A stretch of DNA of 64,000 nucleotides from Sequoia sempervirens (lineage: Eukaryota > Streptophyta > Pinopsida > Cupressales > Cupressaceae). The stretch is taken from assembly GCA_007258455.2 (NCBI GenBank), contig VDFB02047230.1, forward strand, positions 153,375,797-153,439,796, written 5' to 3'. Below, one piece after another: positions 23,261 through 33,702 of this stretch; positions within the stretch are counted from its first letter, which is position 1; every line of letters begins with the position of its first letter. The notes under the pieces were generated by a model. It was given only the letters and a program-made list of their open reading frames with translations. It had not been told where the DNA came from and ran no database searches. The position numbers and the translations under genes are program-made.

Positions 23261-24055
23261 CTTGGAGTTAGTGAAAAAAATAGGTGTAATGGTGCTTAAA
23301 AACACCGCTTGGGAATTGTATGCAAGTCTTTCAAAACTAATAAGGCACAAACCTTTAGAATGCATGTTACTCAAGTTTTGGCCACTTCATCATTTGATGG
23401 AAAACTCAAAATTGTAGATACACAAGACATCGAATGAGAAAGAGAAGAAAATGTGAAACCTAGGGCATGAAGCAAACAAAGTGAAACATGAACAATGTGA
23501 ATAGTTAGGATTTCAAAATGAAAGAGAAAATCCAGGCATGACAAAGAAGAGTGATTTGGATTTGCGAGATGTAGAAGAAAAGGTGGGTAAAAAATATGAG
23601 GAAATCAAAACCCTAAACATGATAAACACATCTACAAACCAAAATGAAAATTATAGACTTTATAAAATGAATGAATTGTAAAAGAAAACAATAAAAATGA
23701 CATACCTATGAAAAAATGCGAAAATCCTAACTCGAATTGACCAACCAATCCTCAAATGTGGATTCGTGGTTAGAGGGAAGAAGCTTAATGAGAAATGAGA
23801 GACCAACAAATGGAATGAGAGCGAACCAACTTAAAATGCCAAAAGCTAGAGTTTAACGAAGATGCACATTTCAAAGCTCTTTGAAAGACAAACGAGGAAG
23901 GACACTCAAACGAATTGTTTGATATTTTGGAACACATATCAAGGTGGATTGAAAATGACCTTATTTTGCATGCTTGAACATCACAAACCTATGAAATAGA
24001 TAAGTTTCGTAGGGGTTTATCCATGGATTGAGCACTACTAGATTCCATGATAACA

Positions 24056-27000
24056 ATATTTATGTTGTGATTAAAGGTTACCATGATTTTATGTTATTTA
24101 GACCATGCATTGAGTTACATTTATATGATGTATCCCATTGGATGATTAAACTATGATTTGATTATTATGTATTGACTAGGTACACTTGACATGTGCATTG
24201 AGTGGTTATGGGTACAAGGTTATTTCTCCACCTATTGAATATGTCACATTGGGCTTATGTGTGTTGCAAGGTGTTGCCCTTGGTCTCCTCAGCATGGTTC
24301 AACGTGAAAATTGAGCTTCATGATATGGTTTAACCTCCTCTTGTGGATCTTGGATCTTGTATAATACAACAGTTATATTGGGCATTAATAGGTCGATATT
24401 TTGGTGTAAGGACAACCATCCTTGTAATAGTTGGTATTAGAGCCAAGTTCATAGGTTCGAACCCCTTGCTTGCATTGGGGGGTTGTTGCAAGGTCTCGCC
24501 CTTGGTCTCCTCGGCGTGGGACAACATGGCACTCAAGCTTCATGACATGGTTTAACTGCCTCCTATGGATCTTGGATCTTGTATAAATCCAATAGTTGTA
24601 TCAGGCATTAACCGTCTTTGCAACAATTTGTTTGGTAGCCACTATTACACTCAGTTGAGTGTAAGATGAGCCTTGTTTTCCCCCATGTTTTTAAATCTAA
24701 ATCAGTGTTTAATTTTCACTCCATATGTTGTGAAATACTAATAATTGTGTGAGATATATTGTGGTTTTTTATTTCCCATTTGCATGCTGTGGTATTTTAA
24801 ATAATAAATCTTGTTTTTGAATAATGCTTGATGCATTGGGATTTAGGAAACTAGAAAAGAAAATTAAAAGGAAATTTTTCAATCTAATATGCATTAGGAA
24901 TATGATTTAAATTATTGCAATTAGTTAACATCATTATTCAAAATTATTATTTTGTCTTCAAAAAATAAATAGATAAATATTATTAATATTTCAATTTTCT
25001 TAGAAAATGACTGATTAGAACTACTTTATTGGCATTTGAGAAAGAAATAATTAGGCATGTTTAAATTGGAAAATTATTTTTTTGGTGGAAAAGGAAAAAG
25101 AAAAGAATAAAGAAATTAAATAAAGTGAGTGAAAATCGATTAAAAGAAAAGAAATAAAAAGGAAAAAGACTTAGTCTTTAGATTCGTTCTTGAAAAATCT
25201 CTCTCGAACCCTCTCCTCTCAAAATTGAAAGTTGCATAAAAATAGATGGATTTGCATGGGAATGGATTTGTTTGGCTAGGAATTGGATTTGCATGGGTAG
25301 AATTGAAGGTTGCATGGATTGTAATTTGGATTGGCACCTCAAATTTGAAGCAATTAGTATTTTTTGTGAGTTCATGATTGAGGTAATTCTCCTCATTTTT
25401 TCTTGTTTTAAATTATTTTATTGAGTTTTTTACATGCTTAATCATAAGGAATAATAAGGAACCGATCTTAGATTCAATTCATGCTTTCAATTGAGCAGAA
25501 TAAAATATTTCAATTTTTTGGAAAAATGCCCAAATAGAGCCATGGTTATGGATTTTTTTTTTTTCCAAAATTCATGAAATGTGAAATTGACCATAAAATT
25601 GTGTTGTTGGGCATATTTTGAACCAGAGGGTATTTTTAGAAACTTGAAATTTAAAATTTGAGGCTTTTCTTTAATGGTGGATTTGGGAATTCTATGATTT
25701 TCCCTTTGTAAATATTTTTTAGAAAACCAAAATTTTGATTGATTTTGAATGAATTTTAATGTGGGGTATAATGTCTACTTATTTATTTTTTATTTACAAA
25801 ATTATGAGACAATTTTTCTTTTTATCCCAAAAAAATTGCATTGAAATTCATTTCATGCTCAAATCATAAATTGGTGTGATAAGCCTAGGATTTGAGGTGT
25901 AGATTGTAGGAAAGGTTTGGCTCCCAAAAAATTCTAAGGTACAAAGGGGCTCAAGGATATTTTGTTGGGGATTTTTCTTAACAAGTGATAACCAATGACA
26001 TTGGGAAAATAAAATTAGCCAAGATGAGGATTACTATGGAATAGCCAGTGCACTAGTACATGCTTGGTATGAGTGTAGAAGGCATTCCCACTCAAGGAGT
26101 GTTGGGAATTGCAAGTTGGGTTCCTCGTGGGGCAAGTTGATCATACTCAAATTCAATTAGGAATCTCTTTGTGCTATTGGAATGAAACTCCTTTCCTAGA
26201 TCCAATTGGTTCCTCATCCTTGATGTTATTGGAGTTGATGTCCAATGAGAGACCTATGTTTGACCATGTTGTGGTTGGAAGAGACTTAATTGCATGTGAT
26301 TATGTTCATGTGATATGAGACCATGGTTGCACATATTTATGTATGTGCAATATTTTTATGATGTGTATTATCCCTTGTGATTATTGTTGGTGATGTGATT
26401 GACTTGAGCATGCGTGTTTATGTTTGATGATCATTATTTTGACCTTATATGTATTGAAGTTCTGCATGATTATTGGCCCTTGTGCATGGATTTTTTATCA
26501 AGTTTATTGGCACATTTTCAGTGATGATGTTTTATTTCATCTAACTCCATATGTATATGATGTTATATTGATTGATGTGTTTACAAGCTATAATCCTTAT
26601 TTTACATGAGTGATTTGTTTATGCCCAAATGACTATCTCTAAGAATGGTGGGAGTGGACTTAAGGGTATTTTTGGAAATATGATATTGATGGTGTATGGT
26701 GTTTTCATTGATGACAACCTATTGTACAAAAGTGATGGTACATTAGTAAGCATATAGTTCGGAGAAGACCAAGTGTTTTTGGAGAAGTTTGCCTAAGTCC
26801 CAAATTGAATAGTATGTAATAGAGGAACAATTTTGTGGTCTGCATTGCTCTGCTTTGAATTATCTTGTCATTTGGTTTTGAGGTAATATTGGCACATTTT
26901 GAAGGAGTCTATATCCAAAGTTTTAGGGTTTTATGTCTTCCACAGCTAAAGACATTAATGACAGTGTATCAGGCTAAGTTGAGACAAAGTTACAGGTACA
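24056..27000. other. AT-rich DNA without recognised genes
   Basis: Apart from the TSD ATATT at 24,056-24,060 and the duplication near 24.3-24.6 kb, I recognise nothing. The stretch 24,700-25,850 is T- and A-rich. Open frames of 60-70 residues show no known motif. Confidence 0.55.
24264..24586. repeat. Direct duplication of about 100 bp with a tRNA-like B-box between
   Basis: 24,264-24,364 and 24,486-24,586 share TTGCAAGGT, GCCCTTGGTCTCCTC, CTTCATGA, ATGGTTTAAC and TGGATCTTGGATCTTGTATAA. Between them lie TTGGTATTAGAGCC (24,431) and GGTTCGAACCCC (24,454-24,465), the latter matching a pol III B-box consensus. A SINE or an LTR-primer junction is possible, but no A-box, tail or TSD was found. Confidence 0.55.
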
Positions 27001-27099
27001 AAGTTCATGTTGGAATGCTCCGCATTCCACTATGGATGTTCATTATGTTGTGAAAATTTTAGGGGGTGTTTGAGGATGTAAAATGTGTGTGCACTCCAA

Positions 27100-27891
27100 A
27101 TTTCAAGTGGTTTGGTGGCCCTATGTCAAGTTGTGAATGAATAATTGGTTCATTCAGTTGTTGCTTCTCTAGTTTTATTGTGCGGTGCTAGCTTAAGGGT
27201 TTTAGGGTCATGCAGTATTAAGTTGAGTATGAAGTGATAGGAGTGACTATAGGTCATGCTGACCTATTTTGGTGAAGAACACATTTTGGTTTCTTCCACA
27301 AAGCATGTATGATGGAATTTTGAGCCAAAAGATTATGGTGTACATGTTTCATCTAATTAGGCCAACCTAATTGATGGTATGATTTTTTTTGGAATATATG
27401 CATATATAGAAGGTCAATTCAATATTGAAATGATGAGGTAGAGTTGTGATAAGTGAAAAAGGTGATAGTGGTAAAGAATGAAGTGTGTAAAGTCAATTTT
27501 CTAAGCCTAACTGGAACAATATCTTCAACATATAGTAGATGCATTGTTAGTAGTTCAATCTCTGGTAGTGAGCCACTCTTTTTTATATCTTTTGTAAATT
27601 TGGAAGAAGTGATCTTCCTTGGGTAGTGAGCCATTCTAATTTTTGGTCCAATGAGCCTCCTATAATCTATTCTAATCAATTATGATATATTGTGAGCTAG
27701 TCCTCACAATGGTTTTTCCCTTCTAAAGGTTTTCCACATAAATTTGGTGTTCATGTGTTGATTGTTGTGGTGCATGATTTAATTGTTCATTTCTATTTTT
27801 GCATGTTTAATGAGATGCATTGTAATGCACTTTTACATTAATGAATTTTAGGGAATATTGATTCACTCCCTCTCAATATTTTGAGTGTTCA
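27100..27891 (+). repeat. Probable 5' LTR (3' part) of a copia element
   Basis: The stretch just upstream of the primer site at 27,897 shows copia-like R/U5 signs: CAATGGTTTTTCCC and AGGTTTTCCACATAAA at 27,708-27,743, a short ending GAGTGTTCA near 27,891, and a TATA-like CATATATAGAAGG near 27,400. The left end cannot be fixed, because the partner LTR is missing. Confidence 0.5.
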
Positions 27892-27896
27892 ACGAT

Positions 27897-27908
27897 TGGT
27901 ATTAGAGC
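27897..27908 (+). other. Primer-binding site, initiator tRNA-Met type
   Basis: TGGTATTAGAGC differs by one base (T for C) from the tRNA-iMet complement TGGTATCAGAGC. It follows the putative LTR end by about 5 nt and precedes the gag ATG by about 50 nt. Confidence 0.75.
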
Positions 27909-27960
27909 AAGGTTCCTTCAATTGGCTTCACAACTAAGGTAGATCTTAGAAGTTGAACAC

Positions 27961-28735
27961 ATGGCAACTAGAAAGTATATTATCCCTTCAGAAGAGATTA
28001 TAATGGAAGGGTTTACTAAAGAATACTATGAAGTTGATATGAAAGGAGAATTCAGATCTTCTCTTGATGATTTGGATAAAGAAAAATGTGAGAATAAAGA
28101 TCTAAAAGAAAATCTTAAAGAAAAATGTGAGAATAAAGCTCTAAAAGAAAATCTTAAGGAAGCAAATGAGTGCATCAAGAAGTTGAGGAATCAAGTCAAG
28201 AAAGTTAAAGAGAAATTGAAGGAAATAAATGGGAAACTTAAGGAATCAAATGAGACAATCACTAGTCTAAAAGTGCGGGTTGAAGAAGGAAAAAGAGTTG
28301 AAGACTGCTTGAATTCCAAGCTGAAAGACAATTCTACAGAATGCTCAAAGCTTGAAGAAGAGATTGTCTCTAAAGAAAGCTCTATAGAAAACAAAGAGTC
28401 AAGAGGAAAAATTCAAGAAGAGCTCCACCTTTCTTGATGATATGCTTTCTCATAAAAGGATTCTAAGGATAAGAAAGGGTTAGGGTTTGAGAAAGGAGAA
28501 ATATCAAAGGAAAATTAGACTCCAAACAATGTTGACAAGAAGAGTAATGAACAAATGAAGACTAGAGATAAGAAGAGCAATATAAAACATGTCTAGAACC
28601 AAAAGAAATATTTTGAGAGACCTCCTATCAGACAACCAAGTCCACAAAGGTATTCATCTTTTAAAGGTTGATATTACTCTTGTAATAAATTTTGACATAG
28701 AGCTGTAGAATGTAGAAGTAGGATGAACCAAAAAT
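27961..28735 (+). pseudogene. copia gag remnant: coiled coil and zinc knuckle
   Basis: An ATG at 27,961 opens 158 residues, MATRKYIIPSEEIIMEG followed by a Lys/Glu-rich coiled coil with an imperfect repeat of KEKCENKDLKENL. After stops and a frameshift, a zinc knuckle of the C-x2-C-x4-H-x4-C type is readable at about 28,672-28,715 (YYSCNKF, stop, HRAVEC), the nucleic-acid-binding end of gag. The usual UBN2-like capsid domain is absent, so an internal deletion is likely. Protease, integrase and RT are missing: the element is cut at 28,754 by another LTR. Confidence 0.75.
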
Positions 28736-28753
28736 TTTAATCATTTTTTAGTC

Positions 28754-30680
28754 TATTGGGTGAATATTTTGTTATCAACTAACAGATAAAAAAATAGTTA
28801 TATCAGCCACAATATAGTGAGATTAAATCTCTCCTCTTAGAAAGGGGAGGCTCCCTTCTTATTGCTAACTATAAACAACTAGTAATTAACTAAGCTTATT
28901 TACACTAAGATTAACCATTGGGTGTTTCCATATCATCCTATTCTCTTTTTCCAAAATAGATGTTGTGAATGTAAAATTCCTCGAGCTCCCTTTAGGTGGT
29001 TTTGTTCTGCTAAGTACCAACCTACGCCTCATATGTTTAAAGTGTCATCCTTCACTTCTCAATCGAGCCACTTTTTGCTAAACTCTATCGGTTGTTGCCA
29101 CATGTCTGCTGAGCACTCCTCATAACAAAATTCTTCCTTCGCTCTTCTATTGGCTCCCACCATGCTTCCACATGTCATCACTGTGGGCTATTCATAGTTT
29201 GCTACCCTTCATTTTTCCATCGGGCCCTGTCTGTGTGCAACATAGCTTTCATTTGCATGCACTTTTTGGTGGACCCCACAGTCGGCGCTGATAGTAAGGA
29301 ATACTACCACATGTCTTCCTAGTGCAATATTTTATCGAAGAAGGGGAGGAATGAACCACGGGATGTGACCTACCGCTATGTGTCCTTTCAGCAGGAGTTA
29401 TACCGAAGAGAGGGGTAGAGTGAACAACAAGCTGGGACGTGTTGTCGCATATTCTAACGGCCTGAATAGATAAATGACACTTGTTTGTGCAGGGATTCTT
29501 TGAGACCACTGTCATCATTTGTAGGGGATGCATCTGGCTGGGGAGTGACTACGTGCTATGGTCTAAATCTTTTATGTTACTACGATCGAAGGAAATCATT
29601 GCCGCTACCATCATTGCTCAAGATATAGAATCTTTTGTTATTGTCCTACCAGGTGGTGGGATTGCTCGCTATATATACTACTTCTTGCTTTAGACAAGTA
29701 GTTCAAAAGATGTAGAAAAAGTAGAGAAAGACACCATGCCTCTTTTTCTATGCTTTTAGATAATTGTATGATACTTTCAAATTGTGTCATTATTCATCCT
29801 TTCTATTTTCCTTATGATATTTGATAAAACATTGATACTATGCCATTATTGTTTTGAATTGTACATTTTTAGAACCTCTATGATTTTAATACAAGTTTGC
29901 TGATTTAGATAATGTCTTTGACTCCTCTTTTTAGTAAATGAGTGTGAAAATTATTTTATTTCATTAGATGAATTTTTTGGATCTTTATCTTTGATTTCTA
30001 TTAATTCTAGAACATAGCAGATTACTGATCAGACCCTTAAATCAAATCGCCAAAGATAGATTTACCGTACCTATATCTACCCCTTGGCACATCGCCTTAG
30101 TTAGATCTTTATTTTTTATATCTGCTTCCTTTTCCTATTCCAAAACCCTAATTACAAAAGAAGTTGTCTTCTTTAAAAACCCAAAGGTCACTCAATTAGG
30201 TGTAATTGGTCCCCCCATTAACTGAGTTTCCCATAAAGGCTATTACCTTGCCAATTTTTGGCATCAACAGATGTTTTATTTTACAAACTTACAATGATAA
30301 TACCATAATGTTTACAAAATGTAACAAGCCACAAAATACTATTTGAAGCAATAATAACCAATATCCAATGTAGTTAGAAAAAAGAATAATTAGAATGATA
30401 CCAACAAGTGTCAATAGTAAGAAAACCCACAAAAGCACAAAGTCTTCTCTTGCTTCTTATGTTGATTTGAAAGGAAAAAGTGTGGTATAAGATGTAGTCC
30501 AAAGTCTCCAATGTATGTCACAATAGGATCAAATAAAAGTATATGATAAATCGCAACACAAAGTCTTCAAGTTATTCCCAAATTACACACATAAACATAA
30601 ATTCTAAATATGATATTACAGCTCAAAGACTTCAAAAACAGATTTAGATAACCTCTTGGAACATATGATTCCACACCATG
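28754..30680 (-). repeat. Diverged relative of the giant LTR, interrupted
   Basis: From 28,754 the plus strand reads TATTGGGTGAATATTTTG and then the AAATCTCTCCTCTTAGAAAGGGGAGG block seen in both giant LTRs. After the nested solo LTR, similarity resumes at 30,270 (GATGTTTTATTTTACA, repeated CACAAAGTCTT and ACATAAACATAAATTC). This shows a second, older member of the family. Its far end is lost near the LINE fragment. Confidence 0.75.
28964..30269 (+). mobile_element. Solo LTR (1,306 bp), TSD GATGT
   Basis: It begins TGTGAATGTAAAATTCC and ends TTTTTGGCATCAACA. GATGT flanks it at 28,959-28,963 and 30,270-30,274, and the sequence on both sides rejoins into the LTR-family sequence. A TATA-like TATATATAC stands at 29,670-29,678. 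No coding sequence or partner LTR was found. The TTGGCATCAACA end is typical of gypsy LTRs, but the family is not certain. Confidence 0.88.
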
Positions 30681-30689
30681 ATTCAATCA

Positions 30690-31310
30690 TGTGCAAAAGC
30701 ATGCAGTAGGAAAGATGTAAGAACAATCCCAATACATAATAAGCTTGATCCAAGACAAAAATTGGACACCAATTTTCTTATTTTCATTGATTGGCTACCA
30801 ATTACAAATGTCTTCAGGATATCCTACTTTAGGTATGAATTTTATGTTTTCTTTGTTGATGAGTGGGCCTAGGTATTTGGAATGAAAAGCCTCTAAATAG
30901 AATTTGTGTAGATCTTCACCCACACAATCTCAAAGGGTTTTGTAAAATTCACAAGGGAAACCATCAATTCTTGGAGCTTTGTCATTAGCCATAGTGTTCA
31001 CTGCCTCCTTGAGGTCTTCAATGGTGAGCAGTTTTTGACAGAAGGATTTGAGTAGGGGAAATTTTGTTTGGCACAATCTTGAGACACTCCTAGAGAGAAT
31101 TGGCACATTCCATAGTCTAATCTTGGGAAATGAACTCCTTCTCATAGTGCCTAAAAAATTCCTAAAGAATGTCAGGTAGTTCAGTGAGCACATGATTACC
31201 TTATTTGATTCACTTGATGCCAAGCAAGGTATGCCTAGCTCGAAGAGCCAAAAAAAACTCGTACAAGGAACAGTCCCCAATTTTGAGCCAGTGAAGTTTG
31301 GCTTAGATTT
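30690..31310 (-). pseudogene. LINE (non-LTR) reverse transcriptase fragment
   Basis: On the minus strand a pre-RT segment reads KLHWLKIGDCSLYEFFLALRA-like (about 31,300-31,210), followed by EDLKEAVNTMANDKAP and IDGFPCEFYKTL (about 31,010-30,930), the RT motif 1 region of plant L1-type LINEs. Next comes LINKENIKFIPKVGYPEDI and NW-stop-PI (about 30,870-30,780), matching the following RT block. Frame changes and stops break it, and the catalytic YADD-type region, endonuclease and tail are absent. It is a 5'- and 3'-truncated fragment. Confidence 0.85.
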
Positions 31311-31324
31311 GAAAATCACACATG

Positions 31325-32893
31325 TGGTTGGAAAGAAACTAGTAGAGTTTGGGAAGTATAAAAAAGTGGCATACAATACAAAAGATGGTAATCAAGCAAA
31401 AAGGTGTGATTTGGTTATTTAGAAGATGTCAGTGTGTCAGTTTATGTCTACATTTCATGATAGTATAGTGTATGAGTATGCGAGGCATACCCATAAAACT
31501 TGATGGTTGAACTTTCAATTCAAGCTATGCAAGGACACCTTTCTAGTTGGTAGCATAGTTTCAGTGGTCGACTTTATAGAGAACCACACTCTACAACCAC
31601 AACATGAGGTGTAGTCACAATATTACAACTCCACATAGGTTTCTATATTTGTGCACATAGCATTCATTCATGTAGTTGATAGTACATAGGACCAAAGGAA
31701 GGTATTGAGGGAGTACCACTTTTATATTAGTGATGATCTCACACATTTTCCAGAGTTCATGCAACATTGCTTCTAGTTGTTCTATAGTGATTTGGCTCAA
31801 AGGGGCATAGCATATAATATGGTTGGATAACTGTGCAACACAGTTCAAGAACTCACAAATTTTCTATTGGTTGGACAAGATGCATGTCATTATAGGTGTT
31901 CAACATATGTGGAAATTTTGTGAGGTTGGGCATGGAAAAGGGGAACATGATGGTGCCAGAGCATGTGTCAAAAGAGAATTAGCACGAGAAGAGTTAAAGT
32001 ATAAAGACAATACAAAGTTGAAAAATGCAAAATCAATCGTTGAGTGGTGTAATGCTTCGATGGGTCTAGGTAATGAAGATAAGTCTTCAGCTCATAGATA
32101 TTTTTGGTTGATAGATAATACTAACATTGCACCATATGAGGATTTTTGTACATTGACAGGATTGAGTGAGCTACACTCTTTCCTTAGCTCAGATGCAGGA
32201 GTATCCATACACAGAAGATGGCATGCTTTTTTTCATCATGTACAATGCAAGCCTGGGATGAGTGCAAAGGAGTGGGTTGACGAATGGTGGTTAAGTTATC
32301 TTAGCCCACTTCACATGTATCACCCTCCGACGACATTGGAACTGACACAAATGGAATTATCGGTTAACTTTGACCACATATCAAATCTAGTTCAACTAGG
32401 TAATATATCTACTTGCATAGTTTTTGAAATTACTATTGTTATCATACTTTGTAGCGTATTTGTAATGTTGACTAATTTCATCTAATTTGTTGCACATATC
32501 AATGTAGGGAATGTTTATGTAGTTATTGTAGATGAAGAAAATGAAGAGGGAAAATATTACTACTTGTGTCATTGTGTTGAGGCCAAAAATAAATTGGAGG
32601 CCCTAGTTATAGATGGAGAAAACATTAAATACCCTACAGGATCAGTGGTTGTTACTGGAACATGGCTTAGAAGGTACCCACATAAGAGTGTTAATGTTTG
32701 GCTATTTCAAAACTTTGACACACATCAAAAAATTCTTCATTACTCAAACCTTGTCATGACATATAATGTTCATTTAATCAAATATGGGGGTAGACCTTTG
32801 AACAAGACCTTGTGGAAGGTGCGTGAGTCTGACCATGATGCAATACTTGACACAATAAAGAGTAGAGCAGATCCAGATGGTTCGTTGAATTAA
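31325..32893 (+). pseudogene. Two-exon transposase-like gene remnant (DNCA...GHGKGEHDGA family)
   Basis: Plus-strand reading starts near 31,325 (KKVAYNTKDGNQAKRCDLV) and runs in one frame with six in-frame stops (five TAG, one TGA) to about 31,815. It shifts frame once and continues open from 31,823: DNCATQFKNSQIFYWLD, then GHGKGEHDGARACVKREL, then KSIVEWCNASMG. Exon 1 ends at 32,399 before GGTAATAT; a 108-bp intron ends in TAG at 32,507; exon 2 (GNVYVVIVDEENEEGKYYY...) runs to the stop at 32,893. Joining the exons keeps the frame. Proteins with this Asp-Asn-Cys-Ala and His-Gly-Lys-Gly-Glu pattern occur in many genomes, and I recall them as transposon-linked. That is not certain. No terminal repeats were found. 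Confidence 0.65.
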
Positions 32894-32991
32894 TTTATAA
32901 GTATGCACATTGGTTCTTATTAATTTTTAAGTATGCAAATTAATTTGTATGATTCCAATGATATCATCTAATGTTTATATCATGTATATAG

Positions 32992-33497
32992 GTGATTGAT
33001 GAAGTTATCAGACTTGCAAATTTATCACACTTTACGTTTAGAATTGTGGCAAAGGATACAAAGTTCAATGGCATTTTATTTTTTCTCAAAAATATGCAAA
33101 AAAAATGGATGTAAGATATTCTCAATAGATTAGTAAACTAAGTGGAAGATTAAATTGTGTTATTTTTATAATAGGTTACAAGTTTCCAAAAGGTTGGGAA
33201 GTAATAGTTTAGTTACGCTCTATTCATGTTGATCCTCATTTCTTCAAGGACCCTCTAAAGTTTAATCATGATAGATGGGAGAGATGGGAGGTATGTTTGA
33301 TATTCATATAAAAATGACTTTTTAAGATATTCAATGGAGTAGATTGACTAGTGATAGGTTATAAGATATTGCATAATTTAGCACACAAGTTTTAGATTAT
33401 TGGCATATCACATGTTTATTTGAATTGATTATGTGATTATTAATATTTACAATCTCTTTTCTTTGTTTAGGTGGGAGCTAGTAAACCCAAATGAAGT
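32992..33497 (+). pseudogene. Cytochrome P450 fragment (K-helix to pre-heme exons)
   Basis: Three exon pieces can be read on the plus strand. The first (32,992-33,070) gives VIDEVIRLANLSHFTFRI with the K-helix ExxR (EVIR), ending in AKDTKFN. The second (33,175-33,290) gives GYKFPKGWEVIV, a stop, LRSIHVDPHFF and FNHDRWE, the region before the heme loop. The third (from 33,471) gives GASKPK and a stop. Introns have AG acceptors. The first donor reads GC and the second GTATGT. The heme-binding Cys loop is missing. The pattern fits the CYP85 clan (CYP88-like enzymes of hormone or terpenoid oxidation), but the family cannot be fixed from so little. Confidence 0.8.
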
Positions 33498-33536
33498 TAT
33501 AAAGTATATGCCAAATCCAACACTAGTAGGTGGTAC

Positions 33537-33702
33537 TAAATTATTCATTTTAAGTTAACCTCATCATGACCACCTATGATGTAGACATTATAAAAGTGTG
33601 TGTCAAGCTTAGCAAGGGAATTTAAAATTATTCATTTGAAGTTAACCTCATCATGATTGCCTATGATGCAGACATTATAAGAGCATCTAGAATGTATGAG
33701 TG
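33537..33702. repeat. Tandem duplication, period about 90 bp
   Basis: AAATTATTCATTT.AAGTTAACCTCATCATGA and CCTATGATG.AGACATTATAA occur at about 33,538-33,597 and again at about 33,627-33,683, just downstream of the P450 piece. Confidence 0.8.

Larger units (their letters stand above)
6906..24055 (-). mobile_element. Complete 17.15-kb Ty3/gypsy retrotransposon with giant LTRs
   Basis: Two diverged direct repeats (6,906-11,567 and 19,087-24,055) bound a minus-strand gag-pol region. Both repeats carry TGTT...AACA type ends; the inner end of the right one reads TATT. Identical 5-bp duplications (ATATT) flank the pair, so it inserted as one unit. The order on the minus strand is 5' LTR (right), primer site, gag, protease, RNase H, RT, gypsy RNase H, integrase, 3' LTR (left). 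The first 175 LTR positions compared by eye differ at about one in ten sites, so the insertion is old. All genes are broken. Two other LTR elements inserted into it later. Lineage is probably Tat-like, judged from the extra RNase H and the primer site; this is an inference. Confidence 0.95.
19087..24055 (-). repeat. 5' LTR of the giant element (4,969 bp including a nested insert)
   Basis: It is the partner of 6,906-11,567, starting TATTGGGTGAAAATTATG and ending CATGATAACA on the plus strand, followed by the TSD ATATT. It contains the LTR reading frame at 20,143-22,785, a solo LTR at 21,661-22,145 and hairpins at 23,012-23,260. Compared with the 3' LTR it lacks about 330 bp near 23,835. Confidence 0.93.

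Noticed and set aside
24454..24465. Possible tRNA gene from GGTTCGAACCCC
   Set aside because: No cloverleaf, A-box or acceptor stem could be built around it.
29249..29693. Open frames of 70-94 residues inside the solo LTR at 28,964-30,269
   Set aside because: No motif, and the stretch is LTR sequence. GC content there is higher, which lengthens chance frames.
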